A program made the translations under genes and the position numbers. The notes beneath the pieces were generated by a model. The model had not been told where the DNA came from. It saw only the letters and a program-made list of their open reading frames with translations, and searched no databases. From NCBI GenBank assembly GCA_947462335.1, contig OX381704.1, forward strand, positions 122,684,004 to 122,748,003: a DNA stretch of 64,000 bases. The letters run 5' to 3'. Numbering within the stretch: the stretch's first letter is position 1; each line of letters begins with the position of its first letter. This document shows, piece by piece, positions 1 to 12,044 of the stretch. Source of the stretch: Harmothoe impar (taxonomy: Eukaryota; Annelida; Polychaeta; Phyllodocida; Polynoidae).

Positions 1-185
1 GTTCCCGGCACTCACGGCCACCGCCGCCGCTCATTGGTGGAAATTGGGAATCCATCTGTCACAGCGCCATCTGACGGGAATGGTGTAACTACAACATGAA
101 GTGCTGACATCTGATGTCAAGAGTGGTAAACACAGTTGCCCGCCACAGGGTTCAACATCTGCCTCCCTATACCCCCTTCCCTCTC

Positions 186-211
186 TGCCGCCTGCCTGCC
201 TGCCTGCCCGG

Positions 212-275
<64 letters not shown>

Positions 276-283
276 CCCGCCCG

Positions 284-315
<32 letters not shown>

Positions 316-343
316 CCCGCCTGCCTGCCCTCCCTCCCCTCCC
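186..343. repeat. (CCTG)n tetranucleotide microsatellite
   Basis: About 150 bp of CCTG/CTGC repeats with a few CCCG interruptions. The repeat is open in several frames on both strands and yields spurious Pro/Ala/Cys/Leu or Gly/Arg/Gln/Ala repeat proteins that should not be annotated as genes. Confidence 0.95.
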
Positions 344-1950
344 CATCCCTCCCCCAGAAGGCAAACAAGAGAGTAGACATTACCAATATTTCTGCATAGA
401 CTTAGGCCTATCACAATGTTCCTAGCACAAGGACCCAGATTTGATGCCAGCTCTTGGTCAGTATCTATATTTGAATATATTTACTGACCACAAAAAAATT
501 GTCATTCTTCTAACTTATTTTTCTCCCACTAATTATCATTCTATAGAGATAAAAAATAAACAGACAAATGCCAACGCCCATTGCCTACTGTCTCTGCTGA
601 TTTCCAGTGGGGGCTGTAAAGTGGCCATTGTGTGTAATGGGAGTTAATAGTGTCAGGTAGTAATGGTGTCAGATTTAGGGCAGCCACCTCACATGTAAAT
701 CAGCCTCTAGCCATCTTTATCAGGTAGAAAGTTCTAGTGAATCTGAGGCTCTGCCCCCACATCCCCTTTCCCCCCTCATTTTGCTTTCACCCTTACCCTC
801 TGTAAACTACACAGTTAAGTCTGTTATCCTTAACCCTGTAATAGAAGAGGGCATTCTGGGGGAGGGGTTAAGGTGGGGAATCTAATGCAAGAATTCCAGG
901 TGATAGAATTCCAGAGGCAGATTCTGGAGAAGAGACCAAGGTGGCTGACTCATGGTGAAATGGGTATTTATTACAAAATCAGTCCTAAATGTAAATTAAA
1001 GAAATTCATTTTGCCTGAGTAAGTCATGATTTATGTTATTAAGACATAGCTCCAGCTCATGACACCAATCAGCATCCTGTATGACACAGTTAAATAATTG
1101 GAATCAACTATGAAGAGTATAAGCAGTGGATACATTTTCACTCTCTGTTTGTTAAAGCAGGTCAAACAGGGGTATATTTCTGACTGTTTTTACAGTGTGG
1201 AAAAGAAGGATATAGACAAATGCCAACACCCATTGATACCGTCTCTGTTGTATTTCACGAGTGGGGGCTGGAGCAGTATCAGCCCCACGAGTGAATTACA
1301 TCAGAACGGTATCAATGTAGTTGGCATTTGTGTTTATTTTTTCATTTGAAGCCATTTAATGAATGAAAACCAACTTTTTCTTAGCCCATTGAATACGGCC
1401 ATATTGTATTCAATGGGGGCATTGAATACGGCCATTCAGTGCTAAAGCGTAGGACATCTTGTACTTCAAAAATATAAAATATGAATGCCATCTGCAGTAT
1501 ATTTCAAATATATTTCAATTTTTAGCTCAGTGGGAGTCTATTGTTACCAGATTCATAGTAAACTAGTAATTTCTCTAAGTGTGCTCAATGGACTGCATTG
1601 ACATACAGCCCTGTATTTAATAATGGTCAGGCCATTTCTTTTGTTCTCTCAGCCAACTATGACATACTTATTGAAATTGGTTTTGGATACAACAACCATG
1701 TTCAATATGGAATCTCCTGCAGGTAATGATACACATGTATCACAAGAACAACACCAGTTACAAACTGAGACGGGGCACACACGCCTACTACATGTGACCT
1801 GTGGCATGACAACCAACAATATAGAAACAAGCTGTGTGGCCACGAGAATCAGGCCAGTTGCCAGAATGACTTCTAGCATTGTCTGGTTCCCTTTCAAGGC
1901 AATGCTGTATTTTTCTCTGAGGATTGAGGATTGCCTGACTTGGCTCTGGT
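344..1950. other. Non-coding interval, no gene seen
   Basis: AT-rich sequence with only short unsupported open frames. Two segments, near 560-640 and 1200-1270, share the wording 'acaaatgccaa(c)..ccattg...gtctctg' and look like diverged copies of one dispersed repeat. Near 1385-1440 the phrase TTGAATACGGCCAT occurs twice, once on either side of GTATTCAATGGGG, as part of a small repeat. No gene, RNA gene or clear transposon end was recognised. Confidence 0.6.
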
Positions 1951-1954
1951 CTAA

Positions 1955-2104
1955 GACTGTACCGCTGTGTGTGGGGGTGGTCTGACATGGCTCTGACTGT
2001 ACCGCTGTGTGTGGGGGTGGTCTGACATGGCTCTGACTGTACCGCTGTGTGTGGGGGTGGTCTGACATGGCTCTGACTGTACCGCTGTGTGTGGGGGTGG
2101 TCGG
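1955..2104. repeat. 40-bp minisatellite, about 3.7 copies
   Basis: The unit beginning GACTGTACCGCTGTGTGTGG recurs at 1955, 1995, 2035 and 2075 with almost no variation. The open frames across it are repeat artefacts. Confidence 0.9.
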
Positions 2105-2191
2105 GGAGTGACCCTTGGTGCAATGTGGGAGTGTGGTTACAGCCTCATGGCAGGATATTGTAAAACACTAAAAACATGGCAACTACAGTAT

Positions 2192-2356
2192 TGGGATCTT
2201 AAACTAGGCATACAAAGCATAGGCAAGATCGACGAGTTGGGCATGATAGACCGGAAGTACCGGAAGCCGGATGTTTACTTCAGTAAGAGGACAGGTAAAA
2301 GTTGCATGGTTACAGTGTTGCAACGGGTAGCAAGTATCTTGGCGAGTATTATAACA
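2192..2356 (-). repeat. 3' LTR of the Gypsy element
   Basis: 165 bp, reading TGTTATAATACTCG...GATCCCA on the minus strand. Relative to the partner LTR it lacks 24 bp in the segment just after CAACGGGTAG (plus strand). The rest matches by eye. Confidence 0.9.
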
Positions 2357-2597
2357 TCTCCCCCTTTAAGATAATAAAGGTATAGCTTATGAACTGTCCT
2401 TTGAGTCTTTTAGATCAGATATACTTTGAGCACTGGTATAGTCTTTTGGAACAAAGAGTCTCTTACAATGTTTGTTACTAATGAATGACTTAGCGTTACT
2501 TATATGAGAGTATATAGTTTGTTACGGTTTGGCTAAACTATAGGGGAGCGGTTGCTAGCACGTCACCCTAGAACCCATCTTTACCATGGGTTTCCCT

Positions 2598-5500
2598 ACT
2601 CTTTAGACTCGATCAGGCGAGTCGGCTTAGTAGTAGTGCGTGCTGAGCGTCTAGGCTCTACGCTCGGTGCAGAGCCGGAAGGCATTGGTGGTGCGCCTGG
2701 CATTGAAGGTGGCTCGACCATGGGCTTGGGTGGTGGTGTACTGCCTGACGGTGGAACTGTGGCAGTAGTTGTAGGCTGCATGGTGGTTGGTGGCATCTGC
2801 TTGAGATGTCGGCGGTTCCTTCGATGGACTCCTGACTGGGTTTCGACCTGGTACGATCGCGGAGTACTTGCTTCCCCTCGTATTATTCCTTTCTCCTTCC
2901 AACCCTTCTGGATGTCGGTCTTAACCAAGACGGGTTCTCCTGGTTGGAGTGGTTGAAGTGGCCTTACCCCGTGATGTTGATCATAATTTTCTGCGGTTGT
3001 TGCCTTGTACCGCTTATCCCTGGCGAGGATCGTCTCGCGGTCAGGCCATATAGGCTCCAGAGTAGATGACGGTACTGGGAGCGTGGTGCGGAGATGTCTT
3101 CCCATCATGAGCTGTGACGGGCTGGCACCAGTGGCTGCGATTGGAGTGTCTCTGTACACCAATAAGGCAAGCCATGGGTCCTTTTGGCTCAGCATCTGTT
3201 TGGCGGTATAGACAGCTCTTTCGGCCTCCCCATTAGAATTTGGGAGGTACGGGCTAGACGTGATATCGTTGAATATGTATTTTGTCGAGAATTCTTTGAA
3301 TTCGGCTGATGTGAACTGAGGGCCGTTGTCGGACACGACCTCGACCGGCACACCAAAACGTGCGACCACGTCTTTTATTCGGCTGATGACGGCTGTGGAC
3401 GTTGTGGATGTCAGGGCAAGGACTTCTACCCACCTTGAGTAGTAGTCGCACATGACGAGATAGTCCTTACCGACGTAATGGAACAGGTCTATCCCTACCC
3501 TTATCCAGGGTCCTTGGGGCAGGGGTGTCGTCATCAGTGGTTCACGCCTTTGCGTTGGGCTCTTTTCAGCGCAGTGGCTACACATAGTGACGATCCTTTT
3601 AATGTCTGTGGTTATACCGGGCCACCAAACCCCCAGACGTGCCCTTTCGAGGCACTTGGTGATTCCTTGATGACCATCATGGATCCTGTCCAGTATTTCC
3701 GGCCTCATTGAACTAGGGATGACAATCCTTGAGGCGAACACTAACAGGCCATCGGTGACTGACAGAGATGCACGATGAGCATACAGGCTCTTCATGCTTT
3801 CAGGAACGTCTTTTTCGTATCTTGGCCAACCTGTCAGCGTATAGACGATTGCTGACTGGAGGGTGGGATCGTTGTTCACTGCATTGCGGATCTCTGTTTT
3901 CTTAGCATCGGATGCTGGCATATTCGACTGGACAGACTGGACATGCAGTTCCACGTCCTCGGCTGTTGAGGACTCACTTGACTGCAGAGGGCTTCTTGAC
4001 AGGGCGTCAGAAATGTGCATGTCCTTGCCTGGGACATGTTTTGCAGTGACATTGTACCGCATTAGTCTCATCAACAGTCTCTGACATCGTATAGGCACCT
4101 CGTCGAGGTCCTTGGAGTTGATGAGTGGTACCAGCGGCTTGTGGTCCGTGAGAACTGTGACGTCTCCATGACCACAAATATACCTCGAGAATTTCTCGCA
4201 CGCCCAGACACTTGCGAGACACTCTTTTTCAATCTGGGCGTACCTCTGCTTGCTACTTGTCAATGTGCGTGAAGAGAAGGCAATCGGCTTGAGGACGGAG
4301 TCGTGCTCTTGCAGGAGCACACCTCCCAGCCCGTAAGAGCTGGAGTCGGCACTGACGATGATCGGCTTTGTGACATCGTAGTATGACAAGACTGGTGTTG
4401 AGGATATCAGTTCCTTTGTCTCGCGGAACGCATCTTCTTGAGCTACGTCCCACGTCCATTCACGGTCTGACTTCAGTAGATCGTTCAGGGGACCTGTGAC
4501 AGAGTTCAGATGGGGCAGGTAGGACCCAAGGTAATGTACCATGCCCATGAACTGGCGTAGTTTGGTGACTGAATCTGGCTGTGGCAGTTCCTCAATGGCT
4601 TTGACTTTTTCGGGATCGGCTCGGATTCCATCCTTGCTAAACAGATGACCAAGGAACTTCAGTTCCGACTTTCTGTAGAGACATTTCTCGTGGTTTAACT
4701 TTAAACCTGACTGGTCAAGGGTTTTAAGGACTTTTGACAGACGACCATCGTGCTCGATGGTATCCTTGCCGAAGACTAGGATATCGTCCATGTAGACGAA
4801 CACCCCCTCTAGCCCCTCGAGGACTTCGAGCATCTTTCTCATGAAGATTTCTGGGGCAGAGGTGATTCCAAACGGCAGGCGTCGGAAACAATAGCGACCA
4901 AAAGGCGTTATGAACGTGGTTAGGTCTTGACTGTCCTCCTCGAGCGGGATTTGGTAGAAACCACTTGCTGCGTCGAGGCATGAGAAGACCGTCGCTCCCT
5001 GGAGTCTTGACGTCACATCCTCCAAGGTCGGCAGAACAAATCTTTCTCTCTCAATGTTCACGTTCAACTTTTTCAGGTCGACACATAGTCTGACTTTTCC
5101 AGTCTTTTTCATGACTGGAACCATGGGAGCACACCAAGGTGTAGGACTGGTGACTTTCTTGATGATCCCAAGGTTGATTAGACGTTTGACCTCATCTCTC
5201 ACCTTTTCGACAAGTGGGAATGAGACACGTCTGGCGACGGAGACGGCAGAAGGCTGAGCATTCTCTTTTAGGACGATCCTGACTGGGTCGGTCTTGAGGC
5301 ATCCTATATCCTCGACGACTGTATGAACTCTCACAATGAGGTTCATTCGGCTGGCGACTCCCCGACCAAGGAGACTTTCGACGTTTCCATCGATGACTAA
5401 CACTCGAAAGTGATACTTTTGACCTTTGAAGACAGTACTGGCAATGAACTGTCCTCGACAATTGAGTGGACCACCTGGACTCGACAAATTGACCTTGATA

Positions 5501-6498
5501 TCCTTCAGTGGTGGTCTCGGCTTGACCTTGAGATACGGGTATGACATAATCGACACGTCGGCACCTGTGTCGATTTTGAACGTTTCGGACGAATTACCCA
5601 GGCTTAGGGTGACTTTCCATGCCGAATCGTTGTCGTCACAGTTCACGGCCCCGATGAAGTGGTCAAAGTTCACGGCACCGCAAAACTGGTCGTTTGGCTG
5701 ACTATCGTCTTCGTGAAAGACCTCTCGAACATTTTTACTGCGACAGACTGATGCAAAATGTCCGACTTTCGAGCAGATCTTACACATTTTTCCTTTTGCT
5801 GGACACGCATCCGGTGCAGGGGACCTATGGACATACCCGCACTGGGTGCACTTTGGCTTGGACTGACTTGACTGACTTTGACCCTGGTACGACTTGGATG
5901 ATTGATTCTGGTACTTCCTGTTGACTGCGTTGACTGACGCGTCGTCGTTAGACTGGACGAGCTCCTTGTGTCTGGCGGTATCTACGGCTTTCTGGAGCGT
6001 CAATGTGTCTTGCTCCATTTGTAGGTCTCGCGACAGCACCTTGTCCAGCATACCCGCGATTAGGCGGTCTCGGATATGCTCGTCTTCTTTTTCGGCGAAG
6101 CTACAATGTTCCGCCAGCTCTTGTAGGTTTCTGACAAAACACTCAACTGATTCTCCCTCTTGTTGGGTACGATGGTAGAACTTCGTCCTCTCGTGGATTG
6201 TGTTCTTCCGCGGAACAAAGTAATCGTCGAACTTCTTGAGTACCGTCTTAAAATCATCTTTCGGGTCGACGGGATGTGGGACGGCGTTGGTTAGTGCGGG
6301 GGCTTGGTCGAATTTAAAAGACTTATAAATATGCTCGGCTTGACGACCCATCGTGTAGACTAGTGCGGAGACCTGCACGTCCCCCGTCTCGGCTTTGAAT
6401 TTTTCGAGGACAAAATACCGCATGAACCTGGTTTTCCAGTCAGGCCATGTTGCAGGTTTCGAAAAATCAAAGGATTCTGGCGACTGAAATTTTGGCAT
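2598..6498 (-). CDS. Gag-Pol polyprotein of a Gypsy LTR retrotransposon
   Basis: Polyprotein for reverse transcription and integration of the LTR element; it is expected to assemble into cytoplasmic virus-like particles. The frame is open from 6561. I prefer the start at 6498 (MPKFQSPESFDF...), because that is where recognisable Gag sequence begins; the extra 21 N-terminal residues are low-complexity. Numbering from the upstream Met: Gag ~22-230; CCHC zinc knuckle (CKICSKVGHFASVC) ~255-270; aspartic protease DTGA ~327; reverse transcriptase with FVYMDD ~585; RNase H ~725-845 with TDHKP; HHCC integrase zinc finger ~950-988; DDE integrase core ~1010-1105 (D in GIDLF, D in SDNGP, E in NGEAERAV); Pro/Thr-rich tail. 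Gag and Pol are in one frame without a frameshift. No stop interrupts it and all catalytic motifs are present, so it may be recently active. No env follows. Confidence 0.93.
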
Positions 6499-7028
6499 TT
6501 TGGCTGCTGGACTATAAAAAAATTCCAAAATTTTTTCCAAATTTTTTCCAAAAATTGTCACTTGACTTCCAGTTGACTGACTGTAGTGTTGGCTTAATAC
6601 ACTGTTGACTGGGACTTTAGCTTGAAGGGCTAGATTGGCATTGGTTTGAAGAGACTAGATCTCCATTCACAGTCTATATGAGGCTTGGCAATATGCCAGT
6701 TACAGACACTTTTTGTAACTGACAAGACTATTAAACCACAAGTTGACTTGACATGACTTGACTGTATAGGATGACTTCTTTGACTGACTGAAGACTTGAC
6801 TTGTCTTGACTTATTAATAAAGAGTTCACTCCTACCTTGGTCTGAGCTGGTCTGAGCAGCTCTAACATGTGGTTTCTCAAGCTGAGAATGGGATCTGATT
6901 ATCATCTGTTAATATCTTCTTCCAAACCTGCCATCCATCTTCCAAAACTTCCTCCAGTTGTTTGTTGGATGTGTCTCCCTTCATTTTCTGTTGGCTGGGT
7001 CCTGTTTAACCACTTTTAGACACCATAT
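6499..7028 (-). other. Gypsy 5' leader with possible primer-binding site
   Basis: Untranslated leader between 5' LTR and gag. Next to the LTR (minus strand, about 7010-7026) is TGGTGTCTAAAAGTGG, which has the TGG start expected of a tRNA primer-binding site; the tRNA was not identified. The leader is rich in short TGACT/CTTGA repeats (about 6720-6830). Confidence 0.55.
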
Positions 7029-7217
7029 TGGGATCTTAAACTAGGCATACAAAGCATAGGCAAGATCGACGAGTTGGGCATGATAGACCGGAAGTACCGG
7101 AAGCCGGATGTTTACTTCAGTAAGAGGACAGGTAAAAGTTGCATGGTTACAGTGTTGCAACGGGTAGCGCACTATAGCGCTAATAGCGGCCGTCGGACCT
7201 TGGCGAGTATTATAACA
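7029..7217 (-). repeat. 5' LTR of the Gypsy element
   Basis: 189 bp with TG...CA ends. It contains a 24-bp stretch (around 7168-7199, including AGCGCTAATAGCGGCC) that the other LTR lacks. Confidence 0.9.
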
Positions 7218-7394
7218 AACTTGAGATTATTTAATGTGCTATTCACTTAAAATACATGATGCATGAATGAAGTTCTGGGAAGAACTATACAACCCTTAAC
7301 AAAAGGAAGAACAAAAAAAAGCTGTGTGCAAAACACCTCCAAAACAATCAAGGTAACTAGTAGTGCTATAAGCTAGTTAAACCACAGTCACAGC

Positions 7395-7507
7395 CCTGCA
7401 TTCAGTATATTGGAGAACATGGTCATGGTGGAGTACATTCATCTACGCCTCGTGACGAGCCTTGACCACACACTCCAATATACTGAATACAGAGCGGTGG
7501 CTGTAGT
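7395..7507. mobile_element. Small foldback/MITE-like repeat
   Basis: Arms of roughly 40 nt pair imperfectly: CTGCATTCAGTATATTGGAG near 7399 is mirrored by CTCCAATATACTGAATACAG ending near 7492. A second small palindrome (CCTCATACAG...CTGTATGAGG) follows at about 7514-7556. Confidence 0.6.
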
Positions 7508-7799
7508 ATAAGTCCTCATACAGACCCCCACACAGAGTGGGAGGGCTGTATGAGGAGGTAATTACTGTAACTGAGGTAAGTTTGTATACACAGTCTGTGA
7601 GGGGGTTACCTGCATCACGCCCGGCGTGTGGCCGCGGGTCGCGTGTAGATCCCTCGTCTCATGGCGAGACCGGAAGAAGGCCGCCTCCGTCTGTCTGCAG
7701 CGCTTATTGTGCCACATGACACCAAACCTCCCAGCATGCAACAGTCTGCTCCGGCACTGGCTCCAGAACGAGGCAAGGCTCCTGAAACATGATCACTCA

Positions 7800-8350
7800 C
7801 ATGGCGTCATCATGAGGCAAGATGGCCGCCCTACAGCAGAGCCGCCATCATGAGGCAAGATGGCCGCCCTACAGCAGAGCTGCCGTCATGAGGCAAGATG
7901 GCCGCCCTACAGTAGAGCTGCCATCATGAGGCAAGATGGCCGCTCTACAGCAGAGCTGCCATCATGAGGCAAGATGGCCGCTCTACAGCAGAACCGTCAT
8001 CATGAATCAAGATGGCCGCTCTACAGCAGAGCGGCCATCATGAGGCAAGATGGCCGCTCTACAGCAGAACCGTCATCATGAATCAAGATGGCCGCCCTAC
8101 AGCAGAGCTGCCATCATGAGTCAAGATGGCCGCCCTACAGCAGAGCTGTCATGAGGCAAGATGGCCGTCCTGCAGCAGAGCTGCTGTCATGAGGCAAGAT
8201 GACCGCCCTACAGCAGAGCGGCTGTCATGAGGCAAGATGGCCGCCCTACAGCAGAGCAGCCATCATGAGGCAAGATGGCCGCCCTACAGCAGAGCAGCCA
8301 TCATGAGGCAAGATGGCCGCCCTATAGCAGAACTGTCATGAGGCAAGATA
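7800..8350. repeat. ~38-bp minisatellite, about 14 copies, each with an AAGATGGC core
   Basis: The unit contains CATGAGGCAAGATGGCCGCC and CTACAGCAGAGC. Copies vary at a few positions and some are shortened. AAGATGGC matches the YY1 core, so the array repeats a potential transcription-factor site. Nothing indicates coding function. Confidence 0.88.
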
Positions 8351-9600
8351 GCTGATGAATTATTAAACATGGCCGCTCATACAGCAGGCTTGACTTTCTG
8401 TAAAGAGAGTAAAAGCCGAATATCCAACATGGTGACAGGCTCCCCCCTGTCCATACCCAGTGGTAACTACTGCTGCCACCTGGTGAGTGAAGTACCTGTT
8501 GTCATGCAACCCGCCCCCACGTAACCCGCAGGTCACATGACCCCGGGTCAGTGTTACACAGGCAGCAAAAAGCGACTTCCTCCGGTGAGTTTTCAGTTTA
8601 CGAGGCCTAATTGAGGTAAGCACCTCTTCCTGCACCATTCATCATGTCAGCCTGCACTGTACCTCACAGCGGCCGTCCCACTATAACGGTCTCCGTGTCG
8701 GCCCCGTGCCACACGACTCATGTCTGTGTTACACACATCCCTGCTATGGTTATTCTGTGCAGCTGGACCTCTGAGAGCCCTTACCCTTCTTTCTTTTTGG
8801 CTGAAAAGCCTTTTTTTTGGGGGGGGGGAGAACTTTAGAATATTTGGGGAAATCTGCTGAAGAGATATAGGCTAACAGAGAAATACTGGAGAGGATAGGA
8901 TTTATACAACACTGTAAACTCTTGCTTTTTTTGTAGGTATACAGTAGAATCTAGACGTACAGTGAACAATAAGTAATAATAAGATACTCTGGCAGAGGAA
9001 TAACCTGGAATAAGAGAAATATAAACAAGAACAGAAACAATCTGAGAAGCTTCTCCCATGGAGTGGACGTCCTGATGCCATGAAGCAGTGCTACATGCTG
9101 GGGTTATAATATATCTAGGACATACTCCGCTCGTAAACCGTCCTTATCTGATGGGTTCAATAACCACCGCTATCCTTCACAGACTATATTCTGGTCTTAA
9201 ATAAGGGCATGTCTCATTATAAGTCCTGGGGTTAATTATAATTAGTAAGTGCCCGGGCGCTTATATCTGGGCCAACACGCTAAGTGCCAGCATCCATGAC
9301 ACCCGTGAATGAAGGATGACACTTCCTTATTTTGACACCCGCTGGCCGGCTGCCAGTCCCATTGACGTAGCTCAGTCCATTAACCACTTAGAGGTAATTA
9401 AACTCACTCAGCTCCAGAGTTGGTGATTACAGCCTGCTTACACTTAAGTTACAGGGGAACACCCACCCCCTGATACATCATGGGGCACTGGGGGCTGTCA
9501 GTAAGTCAGCAGTGGGGACCAGTGTAGTATACAGTAAATAGTAGATACACCTTCAACAAGGGCAGCAGGGGGCACTAGTGTAGTATACATTACATACAGT
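8351..9600. other. Non-coding interval, no gene seen
   Basis: Contains a C-rich patch, two donor-like GGTGAGT/AGGTAAGC sequences near 8583-8612, and unsupported short open frames. No exon pair, RNA gene or transposon end was recognised. Confidence 0.5.
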
Positions 9601-9602
9601 TA

Positions 9603-10375
9603 GCTGCTGTACACATGTATCATGTCAAGGTTATCATTAGATACACATGTATGATATCAAGGTCATCAGTAGATACACATGTATCATGACAAGGTCATCA
9701 GTAGATACACATGTATCATGTCAAGGTGATCAGTAGATACACATGTATGATGTCAAGGTCATCAGTAGATACACACGTATCATGTCAAGGTCATCAGTAG
9801 ATACACATCTATGATGTCAAGGTCATCAGTAGATACACATCTATGATGTCAAGGTCATCAGTAGATACACATGTATGATGTCAAGGTCATCAGTAGATAC
9901 ACATGTATGATGTCAAGGTCATCAGTAGATACACATGTATGATGTCAAGGTCATCAGTAGATACATCCATATCATGTCAAGGTCATCAGTAGATACATCC
10001 ATATCATGTTAAGGTCATCAGTAGATACACATGTATGATGTCAAAGTAGTTGTCAAGGTCATCAGTAGATACACATGTATCATGTCAAGGTGATCAGTAG
10101 ATACACATCTATGATGTCAAGGTCATCAGTAGATACACATATATGATGTCAAAGTCATCAGTAGATGCACATCTATGATGTCAAGGTCATCAGTAGATAC
10201 ACATCTATGATGTCAAGGTCATCAGTAGATACACATCTATGATGTCAAGGGCATCAGTAGATACACATGTATGATGTCAAGGTCATCAGTAGATATACAT
10301 CTATGATGTCAAGGTCATCAGTAGATACACATGTATCATGGCAAGGTCATCAGTAGATATACATCTATTATGAGT
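9603..10375. repeat. 32-bp minisatellite, roughly 23 copies
   Basis: Head-to-tail copies of a unit containing CATCAGTAGATACACATGTA and TGATGTCAAGG. There are point variants and one partly duplicated unit near 10041-10060. Adjacent units are contiguous, with no unique spacers. Confidence 0.92.
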
Positions 10376-10607
10376 CAGCAGCATTAGCGCATGCTGTACA
10401 CTGAGTACCATGATGGCCGGAATATGCCACTTTCACACAAAGGGGCAACACCCTGGCACTCATCAATTTGGAGAAAGCTTTACCATTGATACTTATATAC
10501 AAGACCAGCTTTTTAGTGCACTAACCTTTTCGATAGCACTCTCCGCCTGTTGCTTGTTCAACACCGCTGCTATTATGCAAAAATGCTGCACTTAAACATC
10601 CTACTAT

Positions 10608-10715
10608 CCCAGTGAGCACAGAAGATTGAATCAACATTGATAAACAGTTGTCAATGTTGAATCAATGTTGATTCAACATTGATTCAACGTTGACCTTAAT
10701 TTTGTGCCCACTGGG
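10608..10715. mobile_element. MITE-like foldback element, CCCAGTGGGCAC family (copy 1)
   Basis: Terminal inverted repeats CCCAGTGAGCAC / GTGCCCACTGGG enclose repeated ATTGAATCAACATTG/CAATGTTGATTCAA palindromes. Flanks carry TAT on both sides (CTACTAT|...|TATCT), a possible 2-3 bp target duplication. A second copy lies at 14934-15052. Confidence 0.75.
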
Positions 10716-10719
10716 TATC

Positions 10720-11400
10720 TATACGCTTCTGGGATAAGAAGAAGAGCCTACTACATGTATCTATACACATCTGAGGTAAGTATACGTCTCAGCCAATTAG
10801 CAGTATACTATACTCCGGGGGCAATCTGTGGTAACTGATTCTGGGACAAGCACTGGTATGTCATGACTATAGGACAATCAGGGGGTAATTTAACATTATC
10901 TAAGGGACCCTGACTCTTACTTCAAGTAATCAAGGTGTATCACTGGAACCCTGACCTGCTGACCCAGAGAGGAACGACCTCTCCCCCCGTGCCTCAACAT
11001 TTGCAAATGGTGCGTATACTGAATATGCAAAAGGTTTGTATACTTAATGCTATCTAACTATCTACATCTATATGTACATATATTTGATATATTTATATTG
11101 TATATATACATATGTGTTGTATACATATATGGTTAATTACAGTAGCTGTGTTGAGAGTACAACTAGACCAGAGTAGAAGTATCCATGTGTTGTGTGTGTG
11201 TTTAATTAGAGTGGATCTATGTGGTGTTGTATCTGTGTTTAATTAGAGTAGCGGGGATCTACGATGTGTTGTATGTGTGTGACAGACTAACAGAGCATGA
11301 ATGATGACGCTGGTGACGTGCGTGCGTCATTACCGGGTGGTTTTTGTCAGCGCGCTGATTACGCTGATTACCGGAACATGAGGCGCTGTCATATAACTGT
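10720..11400. other. Non-coding interval, no gene seen
   Basis: AT-rich sequence with a short TA/TG-rich patch (11080-11140) and an imperfect duplication of 'tgtgtttaattagagt' near 11200-11250. Nothing else recognised. Confidence 0.5.
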
Positions 11401-11404
11401 ACCT

Positions 11405-11640
11405 CAATGCTGCACGCTCCGTCACACACACCTCTTTACTACCGCCCCCCCTCACACACCCCCACCCCCCCCTACACACCCCCCCACACCCCCTACACAC
11501 CCCCCCACCCCCCCCTCACCCCCCCTCACACACACCCCCCTCACCCCCCTCACCATCCCCTACACACCCCCCCCCCCCCCACACACACCCCTCACCCCCC
11601 CTCACCACCCCTCATACACCCCCCCCCCCCCCCACATACA
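11405..11640. repeat. C-rich/CACCC low-complexity tract
   Basis: About 230 bp composed of C-runs, CACAC and TCACC. Long C-runs (11570-11580, 11620-11632) may be approximate in length. The proline/histidine/threonine open frames here are artefacts. Confidence 0.9.
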
Positions 11641-12044
11641 GCACCTATAGGTACTACATGTATATATACAGGCTCTGACATCCTCCACTCCCACTCTGAC
11701 TGACGTAGTACACAGTCGTAAATCTATCCCGCTCTGCTGCCTTCTGATACCAGAGACAACTGTGCCAAGCCAAATGCCAGCCATGATATCAATGTTTTGA
11801 GACTTCAATATATGGAATATTGAAGATTCAATATAATAATTTGTTTTCAAGTTTTAACATCTGATATTGAAGTTGAAAAATTAGTGCAGTGTCTAGTTAG
11901 TAGTTACATACCCACTAGAGCAGTAAGATATCTGTGTAAGTCAGGAGGAGATAGCTAACACACAGAACCAGAGACACCAAAGCTACAGCACCGGGATAAA
12001 CCTGGGAATCATGCGCAAGTAGTTTTCGCTGGTCCATCCCTGTA

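Larger units (their letters stand above)
2192..7217 (-). mobile_element. Intact Ty3/Gypsy LTR retrotransposon
   Basis: A complete element on the minus strand: 189-bp 5' LTR (7029-7217), leader with a possible primer-binding site, one continuous gag-pol frame, a purine-rich tract (minus-strand reading of 2357-2370, AAAGGGGGAGA) and a 165-bp 3' LTR (2192-2356). The LTRs run TG...CA and are identical by eye except for one 24-bp length difference near their U3 ends. No matching 5-bp target duplication is visible (AGTAT on the left, AACTT on the right). That could mean recombination between copies or simple decay of the flanks. There is no env gene. Confidence 0.92.

Noticed and set aside
31..425. 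Several overlapping Pro/Leu/Cys or Gly/Arg/Gln repeat frames
   Set aside because: All are translations of a (CCTG)n microsatellite in different frames.
2552..6257. Frames antisense or shifted to gag-pol
   Set aside because: Shadows of the long intact polyprotein.
9603..10375. Possible CRISPR array (regular 32-bp repeats)
   Set aside because: Units are contiguous without unique spacers and the context is eukaryotic; it is a minisatellite. The same applies to 7800-8350, 58105-58380 and 58700-59645.
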